From: BJHL01 sp040378885
GTDB taxonomy: Bacteria > Planctomycetota > Phycisphaerae > Phycisphaerales > UBA1924
DNA length: 64,000 nucleotides
Assembly: GCA_046316615.1 (NCBI GenBank)
Contig: JBKDAN010000050.1
Coordinates: 1-64,000 of the forward strand
Direction: 5' to 3'
Under the pieces are notes generated by a model, which was not told the DNA's origin, ran no database searches, and saw nothing but the letters and a program-made list of their open reading frames with translations. The stretch's first letter is position 1. Each line of letters opens with the position of its first letter. A program made the position numbers and the translations under genes. This document shows, in pieces, positions 40,704 through 51,400 of the stretch.

Positions 40704-41510
40704 GTGGACTCACGAAGCGGCCAACCTCCTCACCCAGCACGGACCCCGCAGGTTCCGAAGGATGCCCCCGCCCCAGTGCCCCCACCGCCGACGCCGGGCG
40801 GCTTCTGGGCGGCCAGCATGCCCGCGCATGCAAAGCCCGAGGAACACGCGTTCGATATCGCCCCACCCGATGCGGAAGTCGAGCGTGCCAAGCACACACG
40901 CCGCATCGCGTCCTCTCGCCTCGCCAAGCTGCAAAAGAAGGCCAAACCACGCCTTTGCGAGTTCTGTCAGTACGACATCACGGGTCTTCCAAACAACATC
41001 TGCCCCGAGTGCGGCCAGGAGAACTCCAAGGCAAGCGCCCTTCGCGCATACGACCCCCACTTCGCAGCTCTCGAAGAGGACTCGCGAGCGATCGCGCGGC
41101 GCACATACCTCCGCCCGATCGTTCTGACCCTTGTCGGTCTTGCGCTCATGGCGACAGGGCTCGCGGTGTTTGGCCACTCATGGCAGATGTATGTGGCCTA
41201 CACGATCATCTGGATCGCACAGGTGCCCCTGGGCATGCTGGCGTTATGGATCAGCCAGCAGTTCATCGTGGAGTACGACGGCAACTGGCCGCTCACCACG
41301 CTACGCTTCGCGGCCATCTACGCGCTGGTCGGCGTGCTGCCTATCTGGATACCGGTGCCCTTTGTGCCTGCCATTCTCACCTACATCGCGTACATGGGGC
41401 TGTGCGTGACAGAGCTCGAGGTCGAGGGCTTTGAGGCTCGCGTCATCGCCGCCGTCATGTGGGCCATGGGTGTCGGCGCGTGGCTCGCTGTGCTGTACGT
41501 CATGAGATAA
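40704..41510 (+). CDS. Zinc-ribbon membrane protein (CxxCxYDxxG type)
   Basis: 268 residues from a GTG at 40704, chosen for AGGAGA five bases upstream. A proline-rich start is followed by LCEFCQYDITGLPNNICPECGQ, a two-CxxC zinc ribbon, then five hydrophobic segments (RPIVLTLVGLALMATGLAVF, QMYVAYTIIWIAQVPLGML, FAAIYALVGVLPIWIPV, PFVPAILTYIAYMGLCV, VIAAVMWAMGVGAWLAVLYV). The CxxCxYDLxG...CPECG signature recurs in many planctomycete membrane proteins and again at 61372-62001. Function unknown. Confidence 0.75.
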   Translation: MDSRSGQPPHPARTPQVPKDAPAPVPPPPTPGGFWAASMPAHAKPEEHAFDIAPPDAEVERAKHTRRIASSRLAKLQKKAKPRLCEFCQYDITGLPNNICPECGQENSKASALRAYDPHFAALEEDSRAIARRTYLRPIVLTLVGLALMATGLAVFGHSWQMYVAYTIIWIAQVPLGMLALWISQQFIVEYDGNWPLTTLRFAAIYALVGVLPIWIPVPFVPAILTYIAYMGLCVTELEVEGFEARVIAAVMWAMGVGAWLAVLYVMR

Positions 41511-41541
41511 GCGGACTCGTGCCCACACGCTGCACGTGGCT

Positions 41542-42018
41542 TTACCCACTCACATGGCGCGGTGGCGTGTCCTTCACCACTTGCTGGATATATGTCTGGA
41601 ACTCGTCGTGGTGGATCTTCATGCTCGGATTGCTCACCATGCGCCGGAAGCTCGGCTCCGCGGCTATAGCTTGCATCCGCTTCTCCCAGCTGCGGTAATA
41701 GTCTTCGGGCAACTGTCCTTCGCGATAGCTGAACCACACGATCTCATACACCGACAATTGCATCAAGTTGAAGAAGTACTCGCGCACGTCCTTGTCCCCC
41801 GCAAGATACTCCACGTCATGGGAGTACGTCCTCGCAAGATGCGGATCATGCACGCGCATTTCGCGAAGATGCATCTGTAACTCCACCATCTTCGTGAAGT
41901 TCGCGACGTGCTGGGCTCGGCGAAGATGGCGGAACTGATAGGCGGCAAACACCAAAGATCCCGCGACGCTTGTCGCAGTAATGCTCTGAATGACGATGGC
42001 GATTTCAGCGGTAGTCAT
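41542..42018 (-). CDS. Membrane-anchored hypothetical protein, 158 aa
   Basis: ATG at 42018. One N-terminal transmembrane helix (EIAIVIQSITATSVAGSLVFAAYQF) followed by a helical cytosolic domain: LRRAQHVANFTKMVELQMHLREM, YSHDVEYLAGDKDVREYFFNLMQLSVYEIVWFSY, EDYYRSWEKRMQAIAAEPSFRRM. The one-helix-plus-helical-domain arrangement resembles the DUF4760-like or YqhA-type group, but no sure match. Convergent with the zinc-ribbon gene and divergent from the S9 peptidase. Confidence 0.66.
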   Translation of the reverse strand: MTTAEIAIVIQSITATSVAGSLVFAAYQFRHLRRAQHVANFTKMVELQMHLREMRVHDPHLARTYSHDVEYLAGDKDVREYFFNLMQLSVYEIVWFSYREGQLPEDYYRSWEKRMQAIAAEPSFRRMVSNPSMKIHHDEFQTYIQQVVKDTPPRHVSG

Positions 42019-42188
42019 GGTGGTTTCTGGGGGACCGCCTCTGTAGCGCGGCTGTGTGCCAACAAGCATACGAACAACAGCTCGCATCTGATGCCGCCGC
42101 TCAGACGATGTCACGCGCCCGCATCCGGCGCACGCGCGTAACCTTCCGCCCATCTCGGCGAAAGCCGACACCCTCAGGAGCACTCCGC

Positions 42189-44213
42189 ATGGCACGTCTG
42201 ATCGGTCATTCGTTGGTTGTCGCCGCCTCGCTTGTCGCGCTCGCTGGCTGCGCTCACACGCAGAAGCCCGCTTCGCACGCTCAGCCAGCCGGCGCTGTCT
42301 CTGCTTCCGGCATCACCACGCCCGGTCTCGAAGAACGCGGCCCGGGCGTGGAGAAGTTCTTCCGCATCCGCACACCCGGCGCAGCCACCATCGCGCCCGA
42401 CGGCTCGCTCTACGTGCGTGACTGGCCCGCGGGAGTCTTTCAGTTGTTCCGTGTTCCCGCCGGCGCAACGCCTCCGACCGCGGCTCCGGGCACGCCCATG
42501 CAACAACTGACCAACTTCAAAGATGGTCTGTCAGGCTACAGCCTGTCGCCCGATGGCAAGCAGATGCTGGTGTTCTTCGCCGCCGGAGGCAACGAACGCA
42601 CGCAGGTCTCTCTGCTGGACCTGAACAACACCGACACCGCGACCAACACCACGCCGCTGCTCGCCAACGATCAAGTGGTCTTTAGCGTCAATGCATGGCT
42701 GCATGATTCCAGCGGTTTCCTCTACACCGCAAACGACACGAGCGCGAACGACTTCCACATCTATCGCTACGACCTCGCGAGCAAGAAGAGCACCAAACTG
42801 CTCGCCAAAGAAGGAAGCTGGGCCGCCGCCGACCTCACGCGCGATGGCTCCCGCGCGCTTGTCGGTCAGTTCCGCAGCGCGAGCGATTCCACGCTGCAGG
42901 AGCTCAACACCAAGACCGGCGAACTGACCAACCTCGCGACATTCCTGAGCGAAGTATCCACCGCCAGCCTTAGTCCTGTCGGCTACCTGCCCGACGAAAA
43001 GGGCGTGCTCTTCACCAGCGACCACGAAGGCGATGGCATCACGCGTTTATACCTGCGCGATGCGAACGGCAACATCCGCAAGCCCCTCACCTCGCTCGAC
43101 AAGTACGAGCTTGACGGCGCCAGCACCAACGACGATCGCACGCTCCTCACCGTCTCTTCGAACGAAGACGGCTACGGCGTCATGCACATCTATCGCCTGC
43201 CCAACTTCGAGCCCGTCAAGCTGCCCGAAACCCCGCGCGGCATCGTGAGCGCTGGCAGCCTTCGCGGCAACCAACTCATCTACAGCGTCAACAGCGCACG
43301 CGTGCCCGGCCTCGCTTTCGCATACACCATTCCCGACTCTGGCAAGCCCGCAGGCACGCCGCGTCAGGTCACCTTCGCCGACACGCAGGGCATCGATCTC
43401 GCTTCGCTTTCAGAGCCTCAACTCATCAAGTACAAGAGCTTTGACGGCCTGGAGATCCCTGCATTCATGTACCTGCCCAAGGACTGGAAGCCCGGCAAGC
43501 CCGTGCCCTTCGTCGTCGACTACCACGGCGGCCCCGAAGGCCAGCACCGTCCCGGCTTTGATCGCGAAGCGCAGTACCTCATCAGCGAAGGCTTCGGTCT
43601 GCTGCTCCCCAACGTGCGCGGCAGCAGTGGCTATGGCCGCAACTTCCTCATGATGGACGACTACAAGAAACGCTGGGACAGCGTGAAGGACGGCGTGTAC
43701 GCCGCTCAGTGGCTCGTCGATCAGGGCTATGCCACACCGGGCAAGATCAGCTCCTACGGCGGCAGCTACGGCGGCTTCATGGCTGTCGCGACGCTGGTCG
43801 AAGACACCGAGCGTGTCGAACGTGGCGAAGCCACGCAGCGTCTGTTCGGCGCTGGCTGCAAGGTCGTCGGCATTGTCAACTTCCAGACATTCCTGCAGAA
43901 CACCGCGGGCTACCGCCGCAAACTGCGCGAAGCCGAGTACGGCCCGCTCAGCGATCCCGAGTTCCTCGACAGCGTCAGCCCGTTGCTTCGCGCCAACAAG
44001 ATCAACGCCCCCATGATGCTCGCCCACGGTCTGAACGACCCGCGCGTGCCCGTGGGCGAAGCGATGCAGCTTGCAGAAGCGCTCCAACGTCGCGGCTACG
44101 ACCCCGAGCAAGTCTACTTCCACGACGAAGGCCACGGCTTCGCGAAGCTTGAGAACCGCCTGCTCTTCCAGAAGCGTCTGTCGCGGTTCCTCAAGAAGAA
44201 CATCGGGCAGTGA
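42189..44213 (+). CDS. S9-family serine peptidase, lipoprotein
   Basis: 674 residues from the ATG at 42189 (AGGAG eight bases upstream). The signal peptide ends in the lipobox LAGC with Cys21, so the mature enzyme is membrane-anchored. A beta-propeller follows (AATIAPDGSLYVRDW, GYSLSPDGKQMLVFFA, DLTRDGSRALVGQF and further blades), then the alpha/beta-hydrolase domain: FVVDYHGGPEGQ (oxyanion side), nucleophile Ser in SSYGGSYGGFMA (about 524-527), Asp in AHGLNDPRVPVGEA (about 608-620) and His in HDEGHGFAKLENRL (about 647). Acylaminoacyl- or dipeptidyl-peptidase-like enzyme cleaving short peptides outside the cytosol. Confidence 0.92.
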   Translation: MARLIGHSLVVAASLVALAGCAHTQKPASHAQPAGAVSASGITTPGLEERGPGVEKFFRIRTPGAATIAPDGSLYVRDWPAGVFQLFRVPAGATPPTAAPGTPMQQLTNFKDGLSGYSLSPDGKQMLVFFAAGGNERTQVSLLDLNNTDTATNTTPLLANDQVVFSVNAWLHDSSGFLYTANDTSANDFHIYRYDLASKKSTKLLAKEGSWAAADLTRDGSRALVGQFRSASDSTLQELNTKTGELTNLATFLSEVSTASLSPVGYLPDEKGVLFTSDHEGDGITRLYLRDANGNIRKPLTSLDKYELDGASTNDDRTLLTVSSNEDGYGVMHIYRLPNFEPVKLPETPRGIVSAGSLRGNQLIYSVNSARVPGLAFAYTIPDSGKPAGTPRQVTFADTQGIDLASLSEPQLIKYKSFDGLEIPAFMYLPKDWKPGKPVPFVVDYHGGPEGQHRPGFDREAQYLISEGFGLLLPNVRGSSGYGRNFLMMDDYKKRWDSVKDGVYAAQWLVDQGYATPGKISSYGGSYGGFMAVATLVEDTERVERGEATQRLFGAGCKVVGIVNFQTFLQNTAGYRRKLREAEYGPLSDPEFLDSVSPLLRANKINAPMMLAHGLNDPRVPVGEAMQLAEALQRRGYDPEQVYFHDEGHGFAKLENRLLFQKRLSRFLKKNIGQ

Positions 44214-44253
44214 ACTGGCCCTTTCAGTCACATGGCAACCGGAGTATCCCTAG

Positions 44254-44288
44254 CAGCCCCGCGGTTTCCCGCGGGGCTGTTGCCCTTT
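44254..44288 (+). terminator. Terminator after the S9 peptidase gene
   Basis: Stem CAGCCCCGCGG/CCGCGGGGCTG (44254-44279), loop TTT or TTTC, followed by TTGCCCTTTTGG. Confidence 0.8.
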
Positions 44289-44347
44289 TGGCGCACGAAC
44301 GTTCCTCGCAACCCCGCTCTCGCCGGCCGGTCGCTTACCGTCAACGC

Positions 44348-44884
44348 ATGTTCGCACGCATGCTTCTCATCACGACGGGGCTCTCCGCGCTGTTCCTCAC
44401 AGCCTGCTCGTCCTCAAGTTCCCCGACGACTACTGACAATGCCACACCACCGCCGAAGATTCAGGCGTGGATGAATCGGCTCACCGTCGCCCATGCATAC
44501 GACCCCAAGACCGGCTTCATTGTCGCTCGCGAAACAGTGTCGCTTCCGGCCGCGCTGACGCAGCGTTCGATCGATGCAGCGATTTCGCAAGCCCGCGCCG
44601 ATCAACTCGTCATTGCATTCGCCACAGCCGACCGCTGCGCGCCCTGCCAGCAGTTCAAGCACGACGCGCTCAACGACCCCGTCGTGCTCGCCCGACTTGC
44701 CGAGCCGCGTTTCGTGCCCACCCACGTGGAAGTTGATCAGTCGCCGCAACTCGCTGGCAAGTACCTGGGTACCACTTCCATTCCCATGACATACGCCCTG
44801 CGCGACGGCAAAGTCATCGCGGAACTGGGTGGACAGCGCTCCGCCCAGCAGTTGCTGGCATGGCTCGACGCTCTGCCGAAGTAG
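44348..44884 (+). CDS. Thioredoxin-fold lipoprotein
   Basis: 178 residues from the ATG at 44348. The lipobox is FLTAC with Cys20. After a Ser/Thr/Pro linker, a thioredoxin fold follows: LVIAFATADRCAPCQQFKHDALNDPVV with redox-active CAPC, THVEVDQSPQLAGKYLGTTSIPMTYALRDGKV with the cis-proline in SIPMT, and a C-terminal helix RSAQQLLAWLDAL. It resembles DsbD-gamma/YbbN-type or TlpA-like periplasmic thiol-disulfide proteins. It probably reduces or oxidises exported proteins at the membrane surface. Separate from the S9 gene, since a terminator lies between them. Confidence 0.87.
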   Translation: MFARMLLITTGLSALFLTACSSSSSPTTTDNATPPPKIQAWMNRLTVAHAYDPKTGFIVARETVSLPAALTQRSIDAAISQARADQLVIAFATADRCAPCQQFKHDALNDPVVLARLAEPRFVPTHVEVDQSPQLAGKYLGTTSIPMTYALRDGKVIAELGGQRSAQQLLAWLDALPK

Positions 44885-44986
44885 CAGCATCAGACGCGAC
44901 CGCTTCGCTACATCTGACAACCGCGACATGATCAAGCTTGCAGCAGATCCCCGCCGTCGAGGGACATGAGACCGATTCCCTCTCGC

Positions 44987-47900
44987 TTACGGACACTCAC
45001 CACCCGCAAGCACATTGAAGAAATCCAACACGTCCTGATCCTCCGGAAAGACGCCGTTGTTGTTGAAATCAATGTCATTGCACGCGACACAGTTCGCGCC
45101 AGCGAGCACATTGAAAAAGTCCACCGTGTCCTGATCTTCCGGGAAGACACCGTTGTTGTTGAAATCGATGTCATCGCAGCCCGGCTGCGGACAATTCGCG
45201 GGCACTGCGATCTCGCACAACCGTACAAGCGCGTACTCGTTCGCCTCGATATTGCCATTACCCACGACAGCAGCCGGCACCTGCTGCGTCGTTACGAGCG
45301 CGCCACCATCCGCCGTGGCAAAGGTGCCCACGGCCACGCGTACAAACTCGGGCAACGGCTCGCCCGCCGCCAGGCCCAGTTCGTTCCGAACATTGATGAC
45401 ACCCTCAAGAACACCCGCGCTCGCCTGCTGCGTCTGGCTTGTTGTCCCTTGATCAAACCAGCCGTTGAAGTTGTTCGTGCTCTCGTTCGCCAGGAACGCG
45501 TCCCAGTTGGCGATCTGCCCGGCCTTCGCCCAGTTTGCCGCGCGCAGCGCGCCGGCAGGATCGCGCGACACGTACACAAATCGATCATTCCCGCCACTCG
45601 CGGGGTTCGTCGCCACGTACAGCATGTCACCGCGCAGCCCGGCCCACAGACTCACGCCGCCATTGCTCGCTACTAGTGTGCTCGCGGTGTCGCGCGTGCC
45701 GTCAATCGTCCACTGCTGCACCGGCTGACCGCCCGTCACCGTGTATCGCCAGTCCGCACCGCCATTGCTGTCCCACGTGTTCGCGCAATTGTTGAGCGCA
45801 AACTCCAGACTCGTCGCGCTCTGCGGCAGCGTGATCGTCACCGTCCAATTCGCACCATTCTGCGTCAGCGGCACGCCACTCGTCACATTCGTCCACCCGT
45901 TGATGCCCCAATGCAGACAGACACTGCTGCTGCCCGCCAGCGGCCTGCCGCTGGGGTTGTATGTGATGGTGAGTTGCTGTCCTGCGACCGGCTGCGTGGG
46001 CGAGATCGCGACCGTGTTTCCGCCACCTCCCCCACCGCTGCCCACGCCGTCACCGACCCACACGTGCTGAATCGCCGACTTGGTCATATTGCCGCGCGTA
46101 TCAACCGACTCGATGTAGTAGTCGATCAGCTTGTTGCGCTGGCCTTCGATCTTCGCCCAGTACTGATCCGCGATGTACTGCGGCGTCTCAAAGAAGTTGA
46201 TGCTCGGGTCGTTGTACACGTTTGCCGCAGGAAACACGCGCCGCGTCATGGGCACGCTCTGCCACGCACCAACTCCCGCGCCGCCTGCATAGGTCTCATT
46301 CTCCGTGTTGCTCAGGCTGCGCTGGCCGTCAACGTCGATGCGGTACTTGAGCGTCGTGCTCGTGATACCGGCGACGTCATACGCGAACGTCCAGACGTAG
46401 AAGTCACCGCCGCCGTTGAGGTTGGCAGCGCGTTGTTGATAGCCATACTGCGGGCCGAAATTCACACTCCCCGGGTTCCACGGATGCCGCTGCGGATACC
46501 ACACGGTCGGGCCTGTCGTGTCGAGCGTGGTGTTTCCGGTGATCACCGCGTCAGCATGCTGCACCGCTTCGTTGCACGCGATCGTCGGCTTGACTTCAAA
46601 GTCCTCCGCCGTGCCGTAGTACATGTACCCGCTGTTGAGACTGCCCAGGAAGAAGTGCCACGCACGCTCCGCGCTCGTCGTCGTTGCGCTCGGATAGAGA
46701 ATGCGACCAATGTCGAGCCCGCCCGCTTGCGGTCCACCCGCTCGTGTCACGATCTGTTCTGCGGTTGCAACGCGATTGTTCGCCGCCGTGATCACCGCCC
46801 AGTTGCGTGCATCCACGTGCCAGCCGTTCTCGACATCAATCGCTCCGCTCGCGTTCAGCAGCGGCCAGTTCCAGTTGATGAACTGCGGCGCGCCAAAGTC
46901 GCCATCCGCGTTCACCCAAGCGCCGTCTTCCACGTGTACGAAGTCATTCGCCGGCACGGGGTGATCCGCAAGATACTTCTCAACAACGGTCGGCACATAC
47001 TGAGCGGCGTTCGCGCTGCTCGCGAGATTGGGCGTCGCTTCGCGGTAATACGAGAATCCGCCGCCCCACGCGTTGTCACCGTCGTGCGCCAGCATCACCA
47101 GTTGCGGCCGGTTCGGCGCCAGTCCGCCCGGCGCCATGCTCTGAATCGCGTCAAAACCTCCCAGCCCGATCGGCGCGTACCCATCATCCCAGCTCAGCGC
47201 CTGCATGGCGGGCACCACAATCACCTGACTGATCGCGCCCGTGTTTGGATTCACGTACCTCGCCCGCCGCGGCGTGGTTGCGAACGGCACCGCCTCCGCA
47301 GGTGAGCACCCGCGCGAAATGCTCTTGCGGAAATACGTTCCCGCAGCCGGATTCACTTGATCCGCCTTGTTGGGCGCGTCCGTGTTGATGCCGCCGCTGC
47401 CGAAGACAACAGGAAAGTCCGCGCACGCCCGGCTGATCTTCTCACTGCTGACGATGACCCAATCGATGCCTTCCGCATCGAGCACCTCGATCATCTTCGT
47501 GCTGAACGCCATCTCACTAGGGAACAGCCCGCGACTCTGCGGCGCGTTGGTGCCCCAAGCATCGTTGTAGATCCGACGGTAAAGCTGCAGTTCCTTCCGC
47601 AGTGTCGTCGCATCCACCAGCGGCATGAGCGGATGGTGAAACCCGAACTGCACGACATCCACGCGCGGCAGCTGCGTGCCCGCAGTCGGGTTCGTCCGCC
47701 ACGCGCGACCGTCCCGGATGCGCTGCCACCACGTGCTGTTGTACCCAAGCTGGTTTGCCGCTCCAAGACTGTTCAGGTTCTCGATGAGCCCACCTGAGAA
47801 ACTGATCTGCGCGCCCCCTTCGTTCGTCCAGTCGATATCGTCGACAGCATCAATCATGCGATACTGATACCCCGCGACGCGATCAGGCAGGCTGAAGATC

Positions 47901-48118
47901 TCGCGCAGGTTGTTGGTCGGGTTAAAGGCTCCCGCGTCCTTGCGCTGAATGCTCTGCCAGACCAGTTCATACCGATCCGCACCACCAACCTGTTGATCAG
48001 GCCAGTAAATGGGCTGCTCCATGTGCCACAGATACGTGTAGTGCACTCGCTGCTGCGCGAACGCTGAACCGGCCAACAAAGCGAGACCGCAAGGAGCGAC
48101 GAAAGCAATACCACGCAT
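44987..48118 (-). CDS. GH57-like glycoside hydrolase with CBM25-like and dockerin-like modules
   Basis: 1043 residues from the ATG at 48118 (CGGAG upstream). Signal peptide to about 21. The N-terminal half resembles GH57: YLWHMEQPIYWP (29-40), FHHPLMPL (160-167), GLFPSEMAFSTKMIEVLDAEGIDW (197-220), MLAHDGDNAWGGGFSYY. The family acts on alpha-glucans (amylase, branching enzyme). A CBM25-like starch-binding module lies near 735-810 (VCLHWGINGWTNVTSGVPL ... LEFALNNCANTWDSNGGADW). A domain of unknown type follows, then two C-terminal modules of the CDDIDFNNNGVFPEDQD - VDFFNVLAG kind. Likely a secreted or surface-bound starch or glycogen enzyme. Confidence 0.82.
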   Translation of the reverse strand: MRGIAFVAPCGLALLAGSAFAQQRVHYTYLWHMEQPIYWPDQQVGGADRYELVWQSIQRKDAGAFNPTNNLREIFSLPDRVAGYQYRMIDAVDDIDWTNEGGAQISFSGGLIENLNSLGAANQLGYNSTWWQRIRDGRAWRTNPTAGTQLPRVDVVQFGFHHPLMPLVDATTLRKELQLYRRIYNDAWGTNAPQSRGLFPSEMAFSTKMIEVLDAEGIDWVIVSSEKISRACADFPVVFGSGGINTDAPNKADQVNPAAGTYFRKSISRGCSPAEAVPFATTPRRARYVNPNTGAISQVIVVPAMQALSWDDGYAPIGLGGFDAIQSMAPGGLAPNRPQLVMLAHDGDNAWGGGFSYYREATPNLASSANAAQYVPTVVEKYLADHPVPANDFVHVEDGAWVNADGDFGAPQFINWNWPLLNASGAIDVENGWHVDARNWAVITAANNRVATAEQIVTRAGGPQAGGLDIGRILYPSATTTSAERAWHFFLGSLNSGYMYYGTAEDFEVKPTIACNEAVQHADAVITGNTTLDTTGPTVWYPQRHPWNPGSVNFGPQYGYQQRAANLNGGGDFYVWTFAYDVAGITSTTLKYRIDVDGQRSLSNTENETYAGGAGVGAWQSVPMTRRVFPAANVYNDPSINFFETPQYIADQYWAKIEGQRNKLIDYYIESVDTRGNMTKSAIQHVWVGDGVGSGGGGGGNTVAISPTQPVAGQQLTITYNPSGRPLAGSSSVCLHWGINGWTNVTSGVPLTQNGANWTVTITLPQSATSLEFALNNCANTWDSNGGADWRYTVTGGQPVQQWTIDGTRDTASTLVASNGGVSLWAGLRGDMLYVATNPASGGNDRFVYVSRDPAGALRAANWAKAGQIANWDAFLANESTNNFNGWFDQGTTSQTQQASAGVLEGVINVRNELGLAAGEPLPEFVRVAVGTFATADGGALVTTQQVPAAVVGNGNIEANEYALVRLCEIAVPANCPQPGCDDIDFNNNGVFPEDQDTVDFFNVLAGANCVACNDIDFNNNGVFPEDQDVLDFFNVLAGGECP

Positions 48119-48177
48119 GGAGAACTCCGAGAACATGAACGCAGCCGAATGGGCTTCACAACCCAATGATGTGTGAC

Positions 48178-48206
48178 ATTAGAAACGAAGGCCGCCGTAA
48201 TTGCAA
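48178..48206 (-). promoter_or_regulatory. Putative promoter of the GH57-like gene
   Basis: On the minus strand TTGCAA (48206-48201), a 17-base spacer, then TCTAAT (48183-48178). The leader would be about 50 bases with the ribosome site CGGAG at its end. Confidence 0.5.
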
Positions 48207-48339
48207 GCGGAACAACGAGCAGGTTGACCCCGCAGCGTGCCGTTCGCGGTGTACTGATGACACGACAACTGACCCAATCAGCTAGTGCTTCATCCGTCCG
48301 AAGCCACGGATGTTCACGCGACAACGAGAAAGCCGGAAA

Positions 48340-48369
48340 GACAAGGCCCGAGCTTTCGCTCGGGTCTTG
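48340..48369 (-). terminator. Terminator of the PPC-repeat gene
   Basis: Stem AAGGCCCGAGC/GCTCGGGTCTT (48344-48369) with loop TTTC; on the minus strand followed by TTGTCTTTCC. The gene upstream ends at 48419. Confidence 0.65.
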
Positions 48370-48418
48370 GAGATCTCAGATCACGCACTCATCACCAGGA
48401 TGAATGCCGAAGGGATCT

Positions 48419-51400
48419 TTAGTAGGGGCACGGAGCGCCAGCCAGGACGTTGAAGAAGTCGATGACGTCTTGATCGTCCGGGAAGACCTGGTCGCGGTTG
48501 AAGTCGATCGAGTCGCAGGAGCCGCAGTCAGCACCGGCGAGCACGTTGAAGAAGTCAACAACGTCCTGGTCTTCGGGGAAGACGCAGTTGTTGTTGAAGT
48601 CGATATCACACGTGCCCGTGTCGTTGCTTTCGAAGCGGAACCAGTAGTCGTTCGCACCGCTGCCGCAGACCGTATCAGGCTGCGCCGCGGCCATGCCGAC
48701 GAAGAGCCGGTAGGTACCGGCCGGCAGAGCGTTCGCCGTCAGCGAGATGTTCGAGCAGCCGGCGAGCTGTTCTGCACCTTCAGCCAGCACAGCCAGGCCA
48801 GCGCCGCACTGATTGTTCAGCAGAGCGAGCTGAGCCGTGAACTGCGCACGACCCGTGAAGCGGATGTCCGAGGTGTTGGTGATGGTGAACTCGAACCAGT
48901 CGGTGTCACGCAGACCAGCGCCGCCGAAGTCCTTCCAGCTGGTGCCGCTGATGATGGCGCCGCAGGAGAGAGCTTCGAAGACCGGCGTCGGGGTGGCGTT
49001 GCAGCCGCCGTTGGCATCAACGCCGCAGGCTTCAGCTTCCGCCGTCGCACCGGCCGGAGCCGCCGCGTACGTATCACAGGCGCAGGAGCCTGCATCCGTG
49101 ATGGTCAGCGTACCAGCGCCACGAGCCGGAGCCGCACCCCAGCCCGCAACGCGGACGAAGTACTGCTGGCCAGGCGTGAGGCCCGCGACAGTGAGGCTGC
49201 TCAGCAGGCCACCGCCAGCGTCATCGTTGCAGCCGATCGCCGAAGCGGCGGTGCAGCTGTCGAAGAGCTGGATCGTGGTATCACCGATGCCGGTGCTGGC
49301 CAGCGTATCGAAGGTGTAGCACGTGCCGGTCGGCGTGAAGCTGAACCACACGTCCGCGCCGTCTGCGCCGCCCAACGCACAGGTACCTGCGCCAGGGCCG
49401 CCTGTCGCACAGTTGTTGTCGAAGTCGTTGGTGCCAATCACCGCAACCGTTGCACCGGTGCAGTCATCGTTCGCGACCGTGCCACCGCCGGCGGTTTCAG
49501 TCACCGTCAGCTGGCCGACGCCGCTCGCGCCACCGAAGCCGTCAACCTGAATGATGTAGGTGGTGCCAGCCGTGACGCAAATCGTCACTTCGCTCTGTGC
49601 ACCGCAGCTATCGTCGCTGCAACCACCGACCGCCACGCCGCCGCAGCCGTCATAGGCCTGCAGGGTCGTGTCGAAGGTGCTGCCGCACGTGCTGATGACT
49701 GCCGTGCCGCTCACGCTCGCGGTATAGGCGTAGAAGATGTCAGGACCAGCGCCACCGCAGGGGTTGGTGCCTTCGCTGGCCGCGAGGGTCGTATCAAAGT
49801 TGATCGGAGTCACCGTGCTGCCCGTGAAGGCGATGGCGTTGGTGCACAGATCGTTGGCGGGCGGCGGGAGAACGCCCTCGGTGATGGACAGATCGCCCGC
49901 ACCCGTGGTCGAGCCGTCGAACGACGCGACGCGGACGAAGTAGTCTTCGCCAGCCGTCACTTCGAACACGACACGGCTCAGCAGGCCCGTGCCAGCGTCG
50001 TCGTTGCAGGCGATTTCGGTGCCACCACACTCGTCGAAGATCGCGAGCGTGGTGTCATCGAGCGCCGTGCTGGCGAGGGTGTCAAACTGCACGAAACCGC
50101 TCGTCGCGGGCGTGTAGGAGAACCACACGTCGTTCTGGTCAGGGCCGCCGCCGAAGGCGCAGCTCGCGACCAGACCGTCGCTGGTAGCAAACGTGTTGTT
50201 GAGGGGGTTGCTGCCCGCAATTGCAACCGTCGCTGTCGCGCAGCTGTCGTTGCTGGGAACCACCGCAGGCACTTCCGTGATCGTGAAGCTGCCAGCGCCC
50301 GAACCCACACCGAAGCCGTCGACCTGAATGATGTAGCTGGTGGCAGCCGTCGTCAGGAACGCAACTTCGCTCTGCAGGCCGCAGCTGTCGTCGTTACAAG
50401 CGAGGACCGCACCGCTGCACGCATCCAGAACCTGCACAACCGTGTCATAGCTGCTGCCGCAGAAGCTCAGACTGGTCTGACCAGTCACGCCCGCGGTGTA
50501 GCTATAGAAGATGTCGTTGCCGCCGCCACCGCCGCACTGGGTCGGAGCGTTGTTGTTGATGCCAGCAGCGCTGGTGTCAAACGCAACGGGCGACGCAGCC
50601 GCGGTGATCGCCACCGCCGTGGAGCAGGTGTCACCAGCAGCCGGAGGCGTGAACGATTCCGTGATCGTCAGCACGCCAGGACCGCCAGCGCTCACGTTCC
50701 ACGAAGCCGCGCGGATGAAGTATGACTGACCGGCCACAACCGACAGGCCGGAGATGCGGCTGCGGAAGCCGTTGGGGTCGCTGTCGTCGTCGCAAGCGAT
50801 TTGCGTGCCGCCGCATGCGTCAAACACAGCCAGCGTCGTGTCCGGAATCGAACCCGCGCCCGTGTCGATCGTGACCGTCTGCACGCCCGCCGGAGCGACG
50901 TAGCGGAACCACACGTCGGCGTTGTCAGCGAACGCGCAGGTCGCGTCCAGACCATCGTCCGCCGCACCCGTGCTGTCGTAGTTGGTAGAACCGCCGACAA
51001 CCGTTGTGGCCGTCGCGCAGTCATCGTTGGTCAAGCCGGGACCGCCACCGCTCTCGATGATGGTCAGCAGGCCAGCGGTGATCGCGACAGGAGCAGCCGA
51101 GTCCCAGCTTGCGACGCGGATGATCACCGGCGAACCGGGAGTCACCGCAACGCCACTCACCTGGCTCGACAGAACGCAGCTGTCGTCGTTGCATGCGAGG
51201 CTCACGCCACCGCAGCCAGCGAGCACTTGCAGCGTGGTGTCACCGCTACCACAGGTGTTGACCGTGATGGAGGTCACACCAGTCGGGGGCGTGTAGCTGA
51301 AGTAAAGCTCAAGACCGTCGCCCGCGCCGAACGTGGCGCATGGCGCGTCGGTGCCGTCATCGGTCGCCGCCGAGTTGTCCCAATTCGTCGTACCGGCCGT

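Noticed and set aside
48404..50725. A 773-codon open frame on the plus strand
   Set aside because: Antisense of the PPC-repeat gene. High GC3 keeps the opposite frame open; no domain is seen in it.
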